A stretch of DNA of 64,000 nucleotides, taken from contig JASANC010004977.1 in the NCBI GenBank assembly GCA_030248135.1, positions 1 to 64,000 on the forward strand, read 5' to 3'. A program made the position numbers and the translations under genes. Under the pieces are notes generated by a model. The model did no database searches. It saw only the letters and a program-made list of their open reading frames with translations, and was not told where the DNA came from. The stretch comes from Theristus sp. LFF4_11 (lineage: Eukaryota > Nematoda > Chromadorea > Monhysterida > Xyalidae). Position 1 is the first letter of the stretch. Every line of letters starts with the position of its first letter. Below, one piece after another: positions 22,029 to 34,039 of the stretch.

Positions 22029-25000
22029 TATTGATTGATTGATTGATAAGATTCACACGCACACAAAGAAGTCTGAAACCAAAAGGAAGTTACGGGCACG
22101 CAATTACCATTTTTTTGTACTTTTAACGTCGTTGTTGCCATAATGTGAACAACCGTTTATCAAATGTGACAATTCATGAATGCAAAAATAACATAAACTA
22201 GCACAAAACACAAACAATAAGAATAATTATCTGAATTAATAATACAACTTTGCAAGTAGTCCGTCAAATTGGAGACCGAAAAGAGAAAGGTGCATCAAAA
22301 TCGAAATCACATTTTCCTGTCAATTAAAGATCCTACACGGTGTATAAAAATGAAATACCTGTTTTGTATGGAAGTCAAAGGTTAAACACGTGATTGTCAG
22401 GGAAGACGAATGAAACCAATAGATCAAACAAGTTTTCAATTTAAATACGCTGTAGATTATCAAAAAAACAGATAGGCGGGATTCAGCAAGCAGGATTTAA
22501 TTGACGCGCAACCGTTTTAAGCACAGGTATGCGGTCACTAAATCATTTGATGTGTTTACACCTGATACTTGATGCAAGACAGTATTAATGAATTCATTCA
22601 TTCATAAAAAAGTATTTAGTGACCGCGTTAAAGCACAGCTATGCGCCTCACCAAATGCTGTTTCATAAATGCCGCTTGAGGAAAAAAAGAGAAATTTCGA
22701 AAAAATATTTCGACAAAATTCAAACTAAATTTGAAATTTACACAAAAACAAGCAGTAAACTGGATAACACGTTGATGACAAATCACGAAACAATGTGTAT
22801 ACGGAAATCTTCAGTGAATTATTGCAGTTGTGTGAATTAAAACCGTTATTGGCTGACGCAGACGTAAAAAGTGAGAATAACAACACACAGATAACTGTGC
22901 CAAACGTGTCGAAGCGTGACATTTCTCCGTCGTCTAAATCTGGCAAATCGTTTTATTGGTCATGTTATCAGCGATCAATCAACCGCCATTATTTCAACTC
23001 ATCAGGGTTTTAAGCAAGTTTGCGATGATTTCTTAACGATTGTATTTTTCTCAGTCACCGCCCATAATTCCAATGATAATAATCGAATGTCAGATTGAAA
23101 AAAACCTCAATACCAATCAATAAAATCACTCCGGTCGCAATTTTTATGAATGTGACACCACGATATGATGAACTTGAAAGTAATAATGTGTGTATTAAAA
23201 GATGATGTTCACATTCTGCACGCTACACACAGTTACACTTCTTGTACATTTTTTCTTTCGCGAATTTCACACGAAGAACAACGTTCAACCGAAGTATTGC
23301 AGTACTTACTAAACTTTGCGGTTTGTGATCCGAAGCACAGTGTAAATTGTGTAAATGACGGGTGAAGTGCAACAGCCGCGCTTTTTGCTCATCAACAAAC
23401 AAACAATTCACGCACATGGAAGAGTGTATACTGGTGTTATATTCTAATTTTAATGAATTTATTCGTGGAAAGCTCGTCTCGCGTGTCCAATTATTTGTAT
23501 TTTCTTGCAGCGACTTCATTCATGATGCGTGTGGTAAACGTTGCGAAATTGCAAAATACAAAAATTGTTTATCGAATATTTTACGTTTGATTCTATAGAA
23601 ACATTTTGAACAAAGCTAAAGCTATTAGAAATGGTGAAATTAATCCATTAAACGTTGTTCTGGTGGTGAAACTTTCTGCAGGATGATTCAAAAAAGTTTG
23701 CGCAGATTTTTGTGTTTCAAATTCTACCACTGTTACCAAATGTCTGTCGGTTTCAAAACTTCAAAAGTGCGTTAAGTGGAGCGCCAGAAGAGGTTTGAAA
23801 AATCAAATTGATGTTGTAAAGCATGTCTGTGCACACTGGCTGGCTGGAGCAAATTTTTTTTTTTGAAAACGGTTCTTCCAAATGAAAAACGATTATACTT
23901 GCATTATTCTTCTGTATGCGCAACTTTTCTTTGTTTGCGAACTGTTCAAAAATTCAGCACATTCTATCTGAAACTTTCACATTTGTTGCCTTCAGCGTTC
24001 AAGTTTCAATGAGTTAATACCAATCAAAACCTCAAATCGATAACTGTGAAAAAATCCATGCTGTGTAGTTTCTCCATCACTGAATTTTTCCGTATTCCCA
24101 AGTTGATCTGTGTTCACCAACGACTATCACGGAAAATTCTCGTTTTTTTTCTTGTGAACGTTCGTACACTTGTTCAGCAACAAGATTCTTGCGTTTTTTC
24201 TCTTCTTTGAACTTGACTTCTTGACAACCAGTTACAGTGCCCACCATAATAAGTGGACGCACGCGTGCAATTGTGCGCACGCAGGTGCACCTAGGTGCAC
24301 GCACGCAGTCGCACCATTTCAACACGTAAAGTATGCTTGCACCCCCTCAAAATGCCTGCGTCCGGTTGCGTGCGTTTGCGTGCAGTATCAAAATGAAAAT
24401 GTCGCCCAGCTCACGATTCCCTTAGTCAATTTTAATAAGCCATGACTCAATCAACTCAGCAGAGTACCGGGAACACGTTGATGTGTCGTTTGTTGTTGGG
24501 TGTTGTTTTAATCAACATCGGTGGGCTCGCAATAAAAAACAGTGTGAAAAACGACAAAACACAAATTTATGATGACTTTAGTTTTAGCGATCAAATTTTT
24601 TCACAAAAATGAAATCAACAAACTACAAACGGCACAAAAAAATGTTTCCGGTGCCCCATTTCTTGGTTCCATTCGTGTTTTTCAACAAAAATGGTGGCTT
24701 GGGCGAACTGCGGTGCACGCAAACGGCCGCAAGCAGCACACAGAAAATTTTCTGAGGGGGCGGGATCTGTGCCTATGTTCAACACATGAAAAGCTGCGTG
24801 CACATACGTGCACCCTCCTGCACCAAGGTGCACGCGTGCGTCCACTTATTATGGTGGGCACATTTTTCATGCATAACGATCTCCGAACACGCACTTCAAA
24901 AGAGAATCCGTGTAGTTTTAATCAAAATAATGATGATAATGCAACAGGATATGCGAAAAATAACTGTGGGATTCACGAGAAAAATCCAAATCAAAATGTA

Positions 25001-25146
25001 CGGAAGCGAAAATCATGATTTGAATGTGGTGTAGACAAATGAACAAAAAATAATAAAACTGTAACATAATTCCACATAATTGAAAAAAAACTTTGGCGAC
25101 AACAAATCATTCAGTCAGTTCTGTTGTTTCGAAAAAAAGCGATGAC
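22029..25146. other. Intergenic region with MITEs, no supported gene
   Basis: This AT-rich region lies upstream of the BPI-type gene and downstream of the small membrane-protein gene. It contains a decayed family B palindrome at 22596-22677 and the 625-bp inverted-repeat element at 24237-24861. Several short ORFs exist, but none has splice sites, composition or motifs that support a gene. Confidence 0.5.
24237..24861. mobile_element. 625-bp element with 33-bp perfect inverted repeats
   Basis: The left end GTGCCCACCATAATAAGTGG and the next 13 bases (ACGCACGCGTGCA) are exactly mirrored at the right end, which reads TGCACGCGTGCG, TCCACTTATT, ATGGTGGGCAC. Inside both ends GGTGCACGC-type motifs recur. 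The centre carries no transposase-like ORF, so it is a non-autonomous DNA element. I could not define a target duplication. The perfect arms suggest a recent insertion. Confidence 0.72.
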
Positions 25147-26791
25147 TCAAACTTTGTGGTTCTGCATTTCCATCGGAGCCGCACCGCTTGAGTACGGGCT
25201 TGTAGAGGACGCGGAAGACCGTTTGCGTCGCACACAGGAGACAATGCAAACGACGCACAGCACGCACAGGCAACACGCGAACAGCACGCCGCATACGATC
25301 GCAATCAGGGCGATTCTGAAATTATTTGAAAAATGGTGTTCTTTTCTTTGATTAAGTTAGTTTTGCTTTCGTTGTGCTAAGCTAAAAGAATGGACACACT
25401 AATTCACTTTTTGTCGTGTTCAGAAACTGTTTTTTAAGATTACGTGTGCGTGTGCGTGTGCGTGTGCGTGTGCGTGTGCGTGTGCGTGTGCGTGTGCGTG
25501 TGCGTGTGCGTGTGCGTGTGCGTGTGCGTGTGCGTGTGCATGCGTGTGCGTGTGCGTGCTGCGTGTGCATGCGTGTGCGTGTACACGTGTGCGTGTGCGT
25601 GTGCGTGTGCGTGTGCGTGTGCGTGTGCGTGTGCATGCGTGTGCGTGTGCGTGTGCGTGTGCGTGTGCATGCGTGTGCGTGTGCATGCGTGTGCGTGTGC
25701 GTGTGCACGCGTGTGCGTGTGCGTGTGCACGCGTGTGCGTGTGCGTGTGCGTGTGCGTGTGCGTGTGCGTGTGCGTGTGCATGCGTGTGCGTGTGCGTGC
25801 TGCGTGTGCATGCGTGTGCGTGTGCGCGTGCGTGTGCGTGTGCGTGTGCGTGTGCGTGTGCGTGTGCATGCGTGTGCGTGTGCGTGTGCATGCGTGTGCG
25901 TGTGCGTGGTGCGTGTGCGTGTGCGTGTGCATGCGTGTGCGTGTGCGTGTGCATGCGTGTGCGTGTGCATGCGTGTGCGTGTGCATGCGTGTGCGTGTGC
26001 ACGCGTGTGCGTGTGCGTGTGCGTGTGCGTGTGCGTGTGCATGCGTGTGCGTGTGCGTGTGCATGCGTGTGCGTGTGCGCGTGCGTGTGCGTGTGTGCGT
26101 GTGCGTGTGTGCGTGTGTGCGTGTGCGTGCGTGCGCTTCTGTTTTGTGCTTTGTGTCTTTGTTTGTGTTGGCGACAGCTACATCGTTTTTAATCTTCAAA
26201 ACCGTTCAAAATTCAACATATTTTCAACCACCGACGTCGCAATACCAGCAACGACTCTCAAGATTGTCTGATCAACGCAGGCAAACGGTGTTGTGCTGTT
26301 TTGGTTGCACGTCTTAAAGTCGATGCATTTACTGGTCACGTTCGAACACGCTGCCTCGCCTGAAAGAAGCTAAAAAATTAATGGATTATAGCAAAACGAG
26401 TGGAAACGATATTGGCAAAGGCATACACACTTTGAAAACGAAACGATGCAGCTGAAATTTGTGACGCAAAATGCACAGATTGCCATGCACATATAACAAT
26501 GAGCGAACTTTTAGTTCTGAGAGCACGGGCTGATTCTGGCCAGCCAGGTCCCACATGACAAGGTTGCAAATCACCGCTAATTTTAAAAACGCAAAATCAA
26601 GAAAAAAACCCACAAGCAGTCAGATCAATGTAGCACACATCATCGGTGAGAAGGGGAAAGTTGTCTAAAATTGACGGGCCTTCAGTTGTCAGAGGAACAG
26701 TGGCGTTACTATCAGACGTTGAATTATCAGTTTGTGCCAATGACACGGCTGGGATGGATAATAAGACGAGAAGAGTCCCAGCGAAATGCAT
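25147..26791 (-). CDS. Small single-pass type I membrane protein, unknown family
   Basis: Three minus-strand exons (26791-26614, 26359-26236, 25315-25147) join in phase to 471 nt, 156 residues. Residues 1-19 ([19 protein letters not shown]) are a clear signal peptide. A short Ser/Thr/Asn-rich ectodomain with several N-x-S/T sites and six cysteines follows ([25 protein letters not shown]). Then comes a long Cys-rich hydrophobic helix ([19 protein letters not shown]) and a basic stop-transfer RRKR, leaving a cytoplasmic tail of about 25 residues rich in Ser. I do not recognise the family. The first and second donors were chosen because other in-frame choices create stops; the second (GTCGGT) is weak but yields an unbroken membrane helix across the junction. 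The last intron holds the 690-bp TGTGCG satellite. Confidence 0.55.
25441..26135. repeat. TGTGCG satellite, alternating purine-pyrimidine tract
   Basis: About 690 bp of CGTGTG hexamers with regular CATGCG variants. The sequence alternates purine and pyrimidine almost without a break; rare breaks are GTGCTGCG and GTGGTGCG. Every long ORF over it on both strands encodes only Val/Cys or His/Thr/Arg/Ala repeats and is an artefact. It lies in the intron between the second and third exons of the small membrane-protein gene. Confidence 0.95.
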
Positions 26792-28526
26792 GTCGCTGAA
26801 AGGCGTTGAATACGCTAGTAAAAAGTTGCTACTAAACTTAAATTCAGTGGTGTACAATTAGTTTTAGTAGCAACTTCAGTAGCAAGTTCAGCAGCAACAA
26901 TTTCTCAGTGTCACAAGGAAACTCCTGGTTTGTATGATGAGTCACAGTTTCAAAACGAGTACATGCGAAAAAAACCAAAACGTCTCTGGGACTAGAAGTT
27001 TGACTCTGGCACTAAAGTCAGCTGTACTACTTTTTAAAATTTCAGTTTTTTTTTAAACAGCAGCCCACCATGCGCTTGTCTGCCGGTCTTAATCACGTGA
27101 GTGAACAGCTTCACATGTTCATCCAAAGCATTTCATAAAAAAACGCCGATTTCCATTGCATTTGGACGCTTACAATCAGCTGAGCGTACCATAAAAAATG
27201 AGCAATATGTGCGTTTCGGTCGTCCAGGCTGCTCCGTGTGCTGTTGGTTTCCACGCCATGTTTATTCACCTGCTGTCATATGTACATTGTGGATTCATGC
27301 ATGTTTTTTGAATTTCAAATTCATTCGAATTACGTAATAGAATGGGTGTTGGATTTTACTTGATAAATATCTGATACTTCGTCGGTAACAGAAGACCATC
27401 ATATCAGGTTTGTTGGCAAAAAGTGCCGAAAGATCTTTGTGAATAACGAAAAACTAGATTAAAAAGTTGAATTCAAAGAATTTATACAGGTGAAAGAAGC
27501 CGAAAAAAATCACGACATCATTATCATCACACTTGGGAGACAATCGTAAAAAGGGAGGGCTGCAAAAACTCGGTAGAACTTTGAGGTTGTCAATGATAAT
27601 TTGAATACCGTATTACCCCCAATAAACCCCCATGGGGGATTAATACGTCAGCGACTTTTAGGGGTGGGGGTTTATTGGTGGGGGGGGGGATTATTGGTGG
27701 GGGGGGGTTTATTATACAAAAATTTCTAGGGGTGGGGTTTTGTTGAAAAATGGCAAAAATACCTTGCATGGCAGGCAAGAAAGTTGCAGAAACTTCTACT
27801 TTTCACAGAGATTTCCTTTTGTAACAGCCTTTTGTAATGAAATTACCATTAACTCATCCATTTGGGGTCTTTGGTAGCACAATTTCACCAATGTCACTGC
27901 ATTCAGCCACTGAATTCGCTGGGTATGTGTTTCAAACAGGTTTCCAATTAACCCCCATGGGGGATTATTTGTGGGGGGGGGGATTATTTGGAAACTGGTC
28001 GGGGGGGTGGGGGTTTATTGGGGGGGGGGGGGGGGGGATTAATGGGGGGGTTAATACGGTATCAATGGGAGACAATCGTAAAAGGGAGGGTTTAATGGGG
28101 GTAATACGGTAGATTAGTTTGCTAAAACAACAGAACATAACAAAAGAAACTCACAGTATCTCACAAAAACACGTGACATAAGCTCATAGCAGTTAGTTTT
28201 TAAGCTGCAGAAAATATCGTTGCATTAAGTGTTGAGTTCACATGTCATCATTGCATTCAGTATCTTTAAAGGCAGAACGGAAACAAGAAAATGCTAAAGG
28301 CAAACACCCCACACTGCACGCAGCTAACTTTTGCAGACCAGATCAAACCAGACAATCACAAAATGGTGAATACTTTTCTTCATTTTATCAAGAGATAATT
28401 TTTTCATTTTGATCTGATCTTGTCAACTACTAAACGTGGTAAAATATGGCAACGTAATGGAATTTCTGGCAAGCTGGAATAAAACAATATCGCATGGATA
28501 ATAAATCTGTACAGCAGGAAAGTCCT
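26792..28526. other. Intergenic spacer containing a G/C-run MITE
   Basis: It lies between the start of the small membrane-protein gene and the stop of spermine synthase. Apart from the element at 27606-28111 I see no exon, RNA gene or conserved motif. Confidence 0.45.
27606..28111 (+). mobile_element. MITE with TACCGTATTACCCCC ends, copy 1
   Basis: It starts TACCGTATTACCCCCAATAA and ends GGGGGTAATACGGTA, its inverse. Subterminal regions are long G runs punctuated by ATTATTGG and TTTATTGG. The conserved centre includes CCATTTGGGGTCTTTGG and TTCGCTGGGTATGTGTTTC. A reverse-oriented copy with the same centre lies at 53255-53714, so this is a dispersed family. Confidence 0.78.
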
Positions 28527-31500
28527 TCATTTGGTATTGTTGGTGATACGATAGAATGCCCAGCTGAAAGATTGAATATTTACAGTCAAACTGGTAAAAA
28601 AAAGTTCAAAATCTTTCTTCCATTGGTTAAAACAGACACTCTGAATAGCTGTAAAACAGGCACTCCGTTTTTTTGACTCTAAAGTAAAAACAACAATGCA
28701 ACTGCTTACCATTCACAAAACGACGGCACCCACGCCGTGATACGGTCAAATGAAACATCGAATTTTTTCAACAGGAATTCATAACAATCAATGATCGTCT
28801 CGTTGCCGACACCACCAACCTAAACGCTTCAAATAATCAAAACGTGTCAGATTCTTGATCTAACATCTAACATCTAACATCTAACTTGTCTTAGGACAAT
28901 AGAAAAAAATGACAAACATGCGATAGCAAACAGCCAGCTGGCGACAGCAACGGCAGTGAAGCACGCACAACCTGAACGAAAAAACGCAGTTTAAAAAAAT
29001 AATCCATTAACTTATCGCTGAGAAACACATTCAGCAAAAATTGTCGACTGATAGGATTCTAAACTCTGCTGTTAAGTAAGTATTGTTTTAGTTTTTGACC
29101 CACCAACTATTTCCACTAGAATCGGAACAATCTATCGATTATTGGCTTTTTCATCGGAACCAAAAATTGTTTTATAACAATAAAAATAATGTTCGTACAC
29201 CTGTTCAAGCAAGCTCTCCTCCCAATATTTCTGATTGACCACATTCAAATGGCCCGCGGTGCCGGTACTGCCGAGACTATCCGGCATCAGCGGTGTATCC
29301 GTTAAATCAGCAATGATCACGTCGAATTTCACCGCTTGACGACCGTAGTCGGCGAGAATTGGGAAACAGTCACCGACAATAATCTGAAGACAGATTTAGA
29401 TTTATAATAACAAGAAAAATCAGAAACCGAGAACTATCACCGGCACACACACTCGAGCAGGCAAGGTTTCTCACAATGCGACAGTGTTTTCACGTTGAAA
29501 ATTTTATGAACACTTGTGCGAATTAGCGCATTGCGCAAAACCTTGCTTTTTTTCTCTGTAAAGCTTCAAACTGTTTGGCAGAAGAACACAACAAGTCAAA
29601 ACAAAACCTCAAAACCTTGTAATTCCCTCCATCGAGTCTATCCAGACGATCGCCACAAACGGAACGCATGTGCTGACGACACGCGCGCATAACGCATTCG
29701 TCAAGCTGAGCAAAACAACAAAACTTTTTTCGCACACCAATGTTCTTTTTTTCATTTTCTTTGCGTATATCTTCCAGGTTTTACTAAAAAAACAAAAAAA
29801 AACACTTTGTCCTTGTACCTCAAGCATCGTAACAAAAGCCGCTTGTTTGTCTGTGATTGCTCGCAACAGCGCACCATCACCGCCGCCAAGTATCAGCACT
29901 TGTTTATCTTTGTAACTGATTTGACCGTCTCGCATCAGTGACTTCGTGTACACTTTGTCCGCCTCGGACAGATCTGCGTTGTTGTCAAAGACAATTCAGA
30001 TGGCCGGAAATTAGAAGCAATGCAGTAAAATTAAAAAATTGCGCATGGTCACTATTGAGACCATTTTTGTAATTCATGAGCCGAATTTCAACTTCCGAGT
30101 GGCGTGATTACTAACCAATGTGTTGGATTGTTTTCGGCATCTGCTGTAGCTACGTACATATCCGCGAAGTTCAAATGTTTAGACCAAGTGAATTGTGGCC
30201 ACTTCAAAATCACACAGTGGTCACCCAACCTTTCTTTGAGTTGAAACCAAAAAACCGCCAAAACAACGTACTAATCTCATCATTCAACACTAGAGTGTTG
30301 CCGCACTCCGGATGCTCGAGCACCCTGACATTCTGAAAGGCACTTTGCTCGTCGAACAGCATTCGCGTGAAATCGTGCACTCGGAACTCCTGTCGTGAGC
30401 CTATGTAGACACGCGGAACGCGACTCAAACGCGGCAACGTTGACAGCCTGCATGCATTTATATGCTCAAATTCGCTTTTCATCTTTTGGTTTGATTTGTG
30501 ATTATCAGCACACACCAAAACCACATGCACTGGTTAATAAATTTTAGTGGTCTCACGTTAAAAAAACACTTCACACAAAGAAAAGAAAACGATAGAAAGA
30601 CTCCAGTTTTCCGGACAACGAAAGAAAGACACATTCACACACATGACACAATAAACGGCTATGTTTGCTTGGAAACGTACCATTCGTGTCTGAAAACAGA
30701 GAAATCAAATTTCAACAAATAACAAGAACCCAGCAAAATTGAAAGAAATACGTTAATAGCAAAACTGACTCTTTCAATGCCTTTGCAAGAAAGGTGGCCT
30801 CGGTTTCTTTGACGATTCTTTTCAGTTCTAAATGGAAATTCTGACAGAAAACCGGATGCTCGAATTTCGGCGCGTGGAAATCGAACGTAATGATGCGACT
30901 CGTAGTGTACACGTGCACGGTGCAGTCGCTGCAGGAACAAATTTCAGATTTTTAACTCAATGTCAACATAGAAAACAAAATTAAGCAACATTTAGTTGAC
31001 CAACAAATGCTAGGTTCAGACCATTGGTAAAATATTAACTTCGTCTGTTCTTTTCGACATCACTGAAAACAAACAAAACTAAAAAAGTGAAAAAATCAAT
31101 CCTGAACAAACAACGTCTTCTCATAATCCTATATTCTATGCCAGTAGAAATCAAGCCTTTTTATGAGTGCGCTTTTCGCACGACGTGACCAAACCAACCA
31201 AAAAGAAAATCTTTTCTGCTTTGAATCATGATTAAAAACGTGTAACATTATCAATCGTTCTCCGGTCTTGGCACGAAACAAAAAAGAAACCAATTACGGT
31301 ATTCTGTTTCCCAGGCGCTGGTGCTTGCCCCAGCCAAACAAACATGGCGGAATTATGGAATGATGCATCTAAAAAACGCATCCCAGTTATTATTCGCAAT
31401 AATCAAAGCCGCAAACAAACAAAACAATTAATTGTGAAAATCGAACTGAATCCACTGCAATAGACCTCGGGAAGCTTTTATTGACGACCGTCATCATGAG

Positions 31501-32698
31501 CGTGTCCTCGGAGAGCGCCACGAACGCGTCGCCGGTGACGCACTGCCAGTGGCCGACGTCCAGCAGACTCAGCAACGAATTGTACAGCTTCTTGTTGCTG
31601 ACCACTGAAACTTTTTGTTGTTGTTTTTTAATGGCTGTGCGCAACAGCTTTGCTGGTTTGGAAACTGGTTTTCCTTGTGCATATGCCTGCATATCCTGAC
31701 ACTCATCAATCAATCAATCAATCAATAATAATAATAAAAACGAATGCTTTTAGTTTTTTTTTGCCTGGGCATTTCCCGCTAAGGAAGGTGTCCGAACAGG
31801 TCGTACGGTGTTTTCTGTCTGTACGGTGGCTCGCGCATGGTGTCCGTGTTCCAGTCTCGCCAGAGAGTTTTTTATGCAATTAAAAAATTTCGAGCCCGAT
31901 TCAGGTTTCGGTCGCGGTGGCCGACCAACGATCGTAAAGGCCAGCGAACCCAAAAGTTTTTTTCTGAACTTTCTACATTGTAACTCTCGCAAAACACCGG
32001 GTCCCTTGTGGTTTTATTGCCCGGGATGGTTGATTTTGTGAGATTTTACAACCTAGGTTCGCTGATGTTTTACCCAGACTATAAGATCTGTCAGTGGTAA
32101 AACACCTTCGGCAGTTCTGCCTGGTGTCCGTCGCACTGACGAGCCAGAGGGCACCGCGGTATGCGTCTACCTGGCGAAACCGCAAACAGCGAACTTCACG
32201 TATTTTAAACTAAAGCTAAGCCGCAATGTCAAGCAAAACCAATGGACAAGGGCGCGCGAAAGGGTGTGTCACGTCCTCTGGAGGGTATCCAGCCCCTCAC
32301 CTTTCGGTTTCAATGAGAGCGACTTTTCACTGAGCCACGGTGGCTGCAGTATACATGTATTTCCTCAAAGCGGTCACTTTTTGGCAGAATAAAATGTCTG
32401 CCAATCTTTTGAATGAACCGAAATCAGGTTTGTCGAAAAATCAAAAGTGTGTCAAAATAGATGTCAGTTTTCGAACCCAATCCCGGTTGTGTTTCTGTCG
32501 CGCGCGCTCTTAAAAATTGTGACAGGTTTAAACAAACACACTGTACATTCTAAACTCACCCGGCGAATTTGGATCCTTTCGATAGCATTTCGGCCATTCC
32601 GGAACATGGAACTCCAGCAGGTGCATGTCGACATCGATCTGGCACGGCCACGTGCCAGAGGAACTGCTACCGCACTCATTCGTATTGCTGTTGTTCAT
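28527..32698 (-). CDS. SMS: Spermine synthase
   Basis: Eleven minus-strand exons (32698-32560, 31604-31466, 30928-30770, 30689-30681, 30447-30272, 29973-29819, 29705-29616, 29383-29201, 28971-28918, 28819-28710, 28563-28527) join to 1251 nt, 416 residues. The enzyme transfers an aminopropyl group from decarboxylated S-adenosylmethionine to spermidine. The N-terminal dimerisation domain of SMS is present (MHLLEFHVPEW, then SRIITFDFHAPKFEHP). The catalytic domain shows LGGGDGALL (237-245), ECV..CRQHMRSVCGD, VGDCFPIL and IADLTDTP with Asp315 at the catalytic position. The C-terminus WAFYRITNNTK aligns with WVFYTVWKK of human SMS. The N-terminal domain separates it from spermidine synthase. An in-frame TGA lies just before the chosen ATG. 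The 9-nt exon 4 is optional in phase. Confidence 0.92.
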
Positions 32699-34039
32699 TT
32701 CAAACGAGTTTCATTTTAAAAAAATTTTCAATTTTTCGCGAAAATCCATCCAGTTTTCGTCCTTTTTTTGCTATATCACCGTTTCTAGTCGAGAATAAAA
32801 GTCGTGAAAAAACTGCTTTTGTTATTGCGAAATCTTATACAGATGTGACTATTTCACTTTCTATCGACGCATATCCTGTTCCTGTTCGTATCGCATTTTT
32901 GAAGCGTTTTTTTCAACAAAACGTGTCCGCCTACTCTCTCTCTCTTTGCTGTGGTGCACCACTCAGCGCTGTCCAGCTTTTGACAGAAAAAAGGGCGCCT
33001 ACTGCAGATGTATGGAAGAAGCTGGGGCTGCGTTTCCCTCTGTGTTTTCGTTGTTATGGAGGCTAACAGAGCGATCAATAAGCATATGCACAAAACGAGT
33101 GCAATTGCTTGAATTATCAAGGCTGACAATTGAACTATGAAACGTTTACTTGTGCGTTGATTGCTGGGACTAGGAATTCTGCGCAATCTGCAGAACAGCG
33201 AAAAAATGCCAAAAATTCACACCAATTTTTTTTTTAATATTTGAAGCACGCCCCCCACCGATTTCGGAAACCCGAAGGTACCAAACTCCGGTGGGATTGG
33301 GGAACGGACGGCTCACCATCCCGTGGAACCAATACCCTCGCCACGTGAGGGGGACAGCCTCTAAGCCCCGCTCTGTCCTGGGAGCACCAGTGATCTTAGC
33401 CCGATTTCGGTTTCGGTGGCCTGTTTTCTTCCAGTTTCGCCATTATAAATCAAGGTTTTTTTCCATTTTAACTAGAAAATATCTACAGTCCTAAAATGCG
33501 TCATAGTTGTTCCAGAGCCGAGGGGTTGGGGGGGCCGATATAGATAGCTGGAGCAAATTTTCCAGATAGATAGATAGCTGGAAAATTTTGGGGGGGGGCC
33601 GCGGGGGGGGGCATGTGACTTTGGGGGGGGGCGGTCAAAATTTTGAAATTTGATAGATAGATAGCTGAAACGCTAAAAAGCTATAAAAACAGCAAAATAA
33701 TGCAAAAAATACACTAAAAATCAAGTGTAAACGCGTATTTTACCTAAAATTAGCGAAACTTTCAAGAATTACAAGCAAAAATGGTCAATTTTGGGCAAAA
33801 ATTGACTCATTTTATGTCTTCGAAGGCAAAAATTTTCAGATAGATAGCTGGCTGAGAAATTTTTTTAGATAGATAATAGCTGAGCCGAAAAAAACCTGTC
33901 TGATAGAGATAGATTCGAAAATTTTTGGGGGGGGCGGCCCCCAGCCCCCCCCCCCTAGAACAACTATGAAATGCGTTGTTTTTCATAAAAGACACACAAT
34001 TCCACCAAAAGCGACAAACAAGATGAATTTTCATTCCAG
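32699..34039. promoter_or_regulatory. Shared upstream region of divergent SMS and ACTMAP genes
   Basis: SMS starts at 32698 on the minus strand and the actin protease gene at 34040 on the plus strand, so both promoters probably lie in this 1.3 kb. A GC-richer block at 33245-33420 and a G/C-run element at 33501-33969 occupy much of it. No core promoter motif is clear enough to call. Confidence 0.35.
33501..33969. mobile_element. MITE with AGATAGATAGCTG satellite interior
   Basis: The ends TCATAGTTGTTCC and CTAGAACAACTATGA are inverted repeats, each followed inward by long G or C runs. AATGCG occurs on both outer flanks, consistent with a short target duplication. The interior repeats AGATAGATAGCTG several times. 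Confidence 0.6.

Noticed and set aside
22725..22946. Minus-strand ORF with a signal-peptide-like stretch (TVICVLLFSLFTSASA)
   Set aside because: Only 73 codons in AT-rich intergenic DNA, with no downstream exon or cysteine pattern; a hydrophobic run is expected by chance in T-rich DNA.
25382..26317. Five overlapping ORFs of 200-275 codons made of Val/Cys/Arg or His/Thr/Ala repeats on both strands
   Set aside because: They are translations of the TGTGCG satellite. They are open in all relevant frames because the repeat contains no stop, and they have no splice or start context.
32854..33186. 110-codon minus-strand ORF with a hydrophobic segment upstream of SMS
   Set aside because: The SMS start at 32698 is preceded by an in-frame stop, so this is not an SMS exon. 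No donor, signal-peptide logic or family similarity supports a separate gene.
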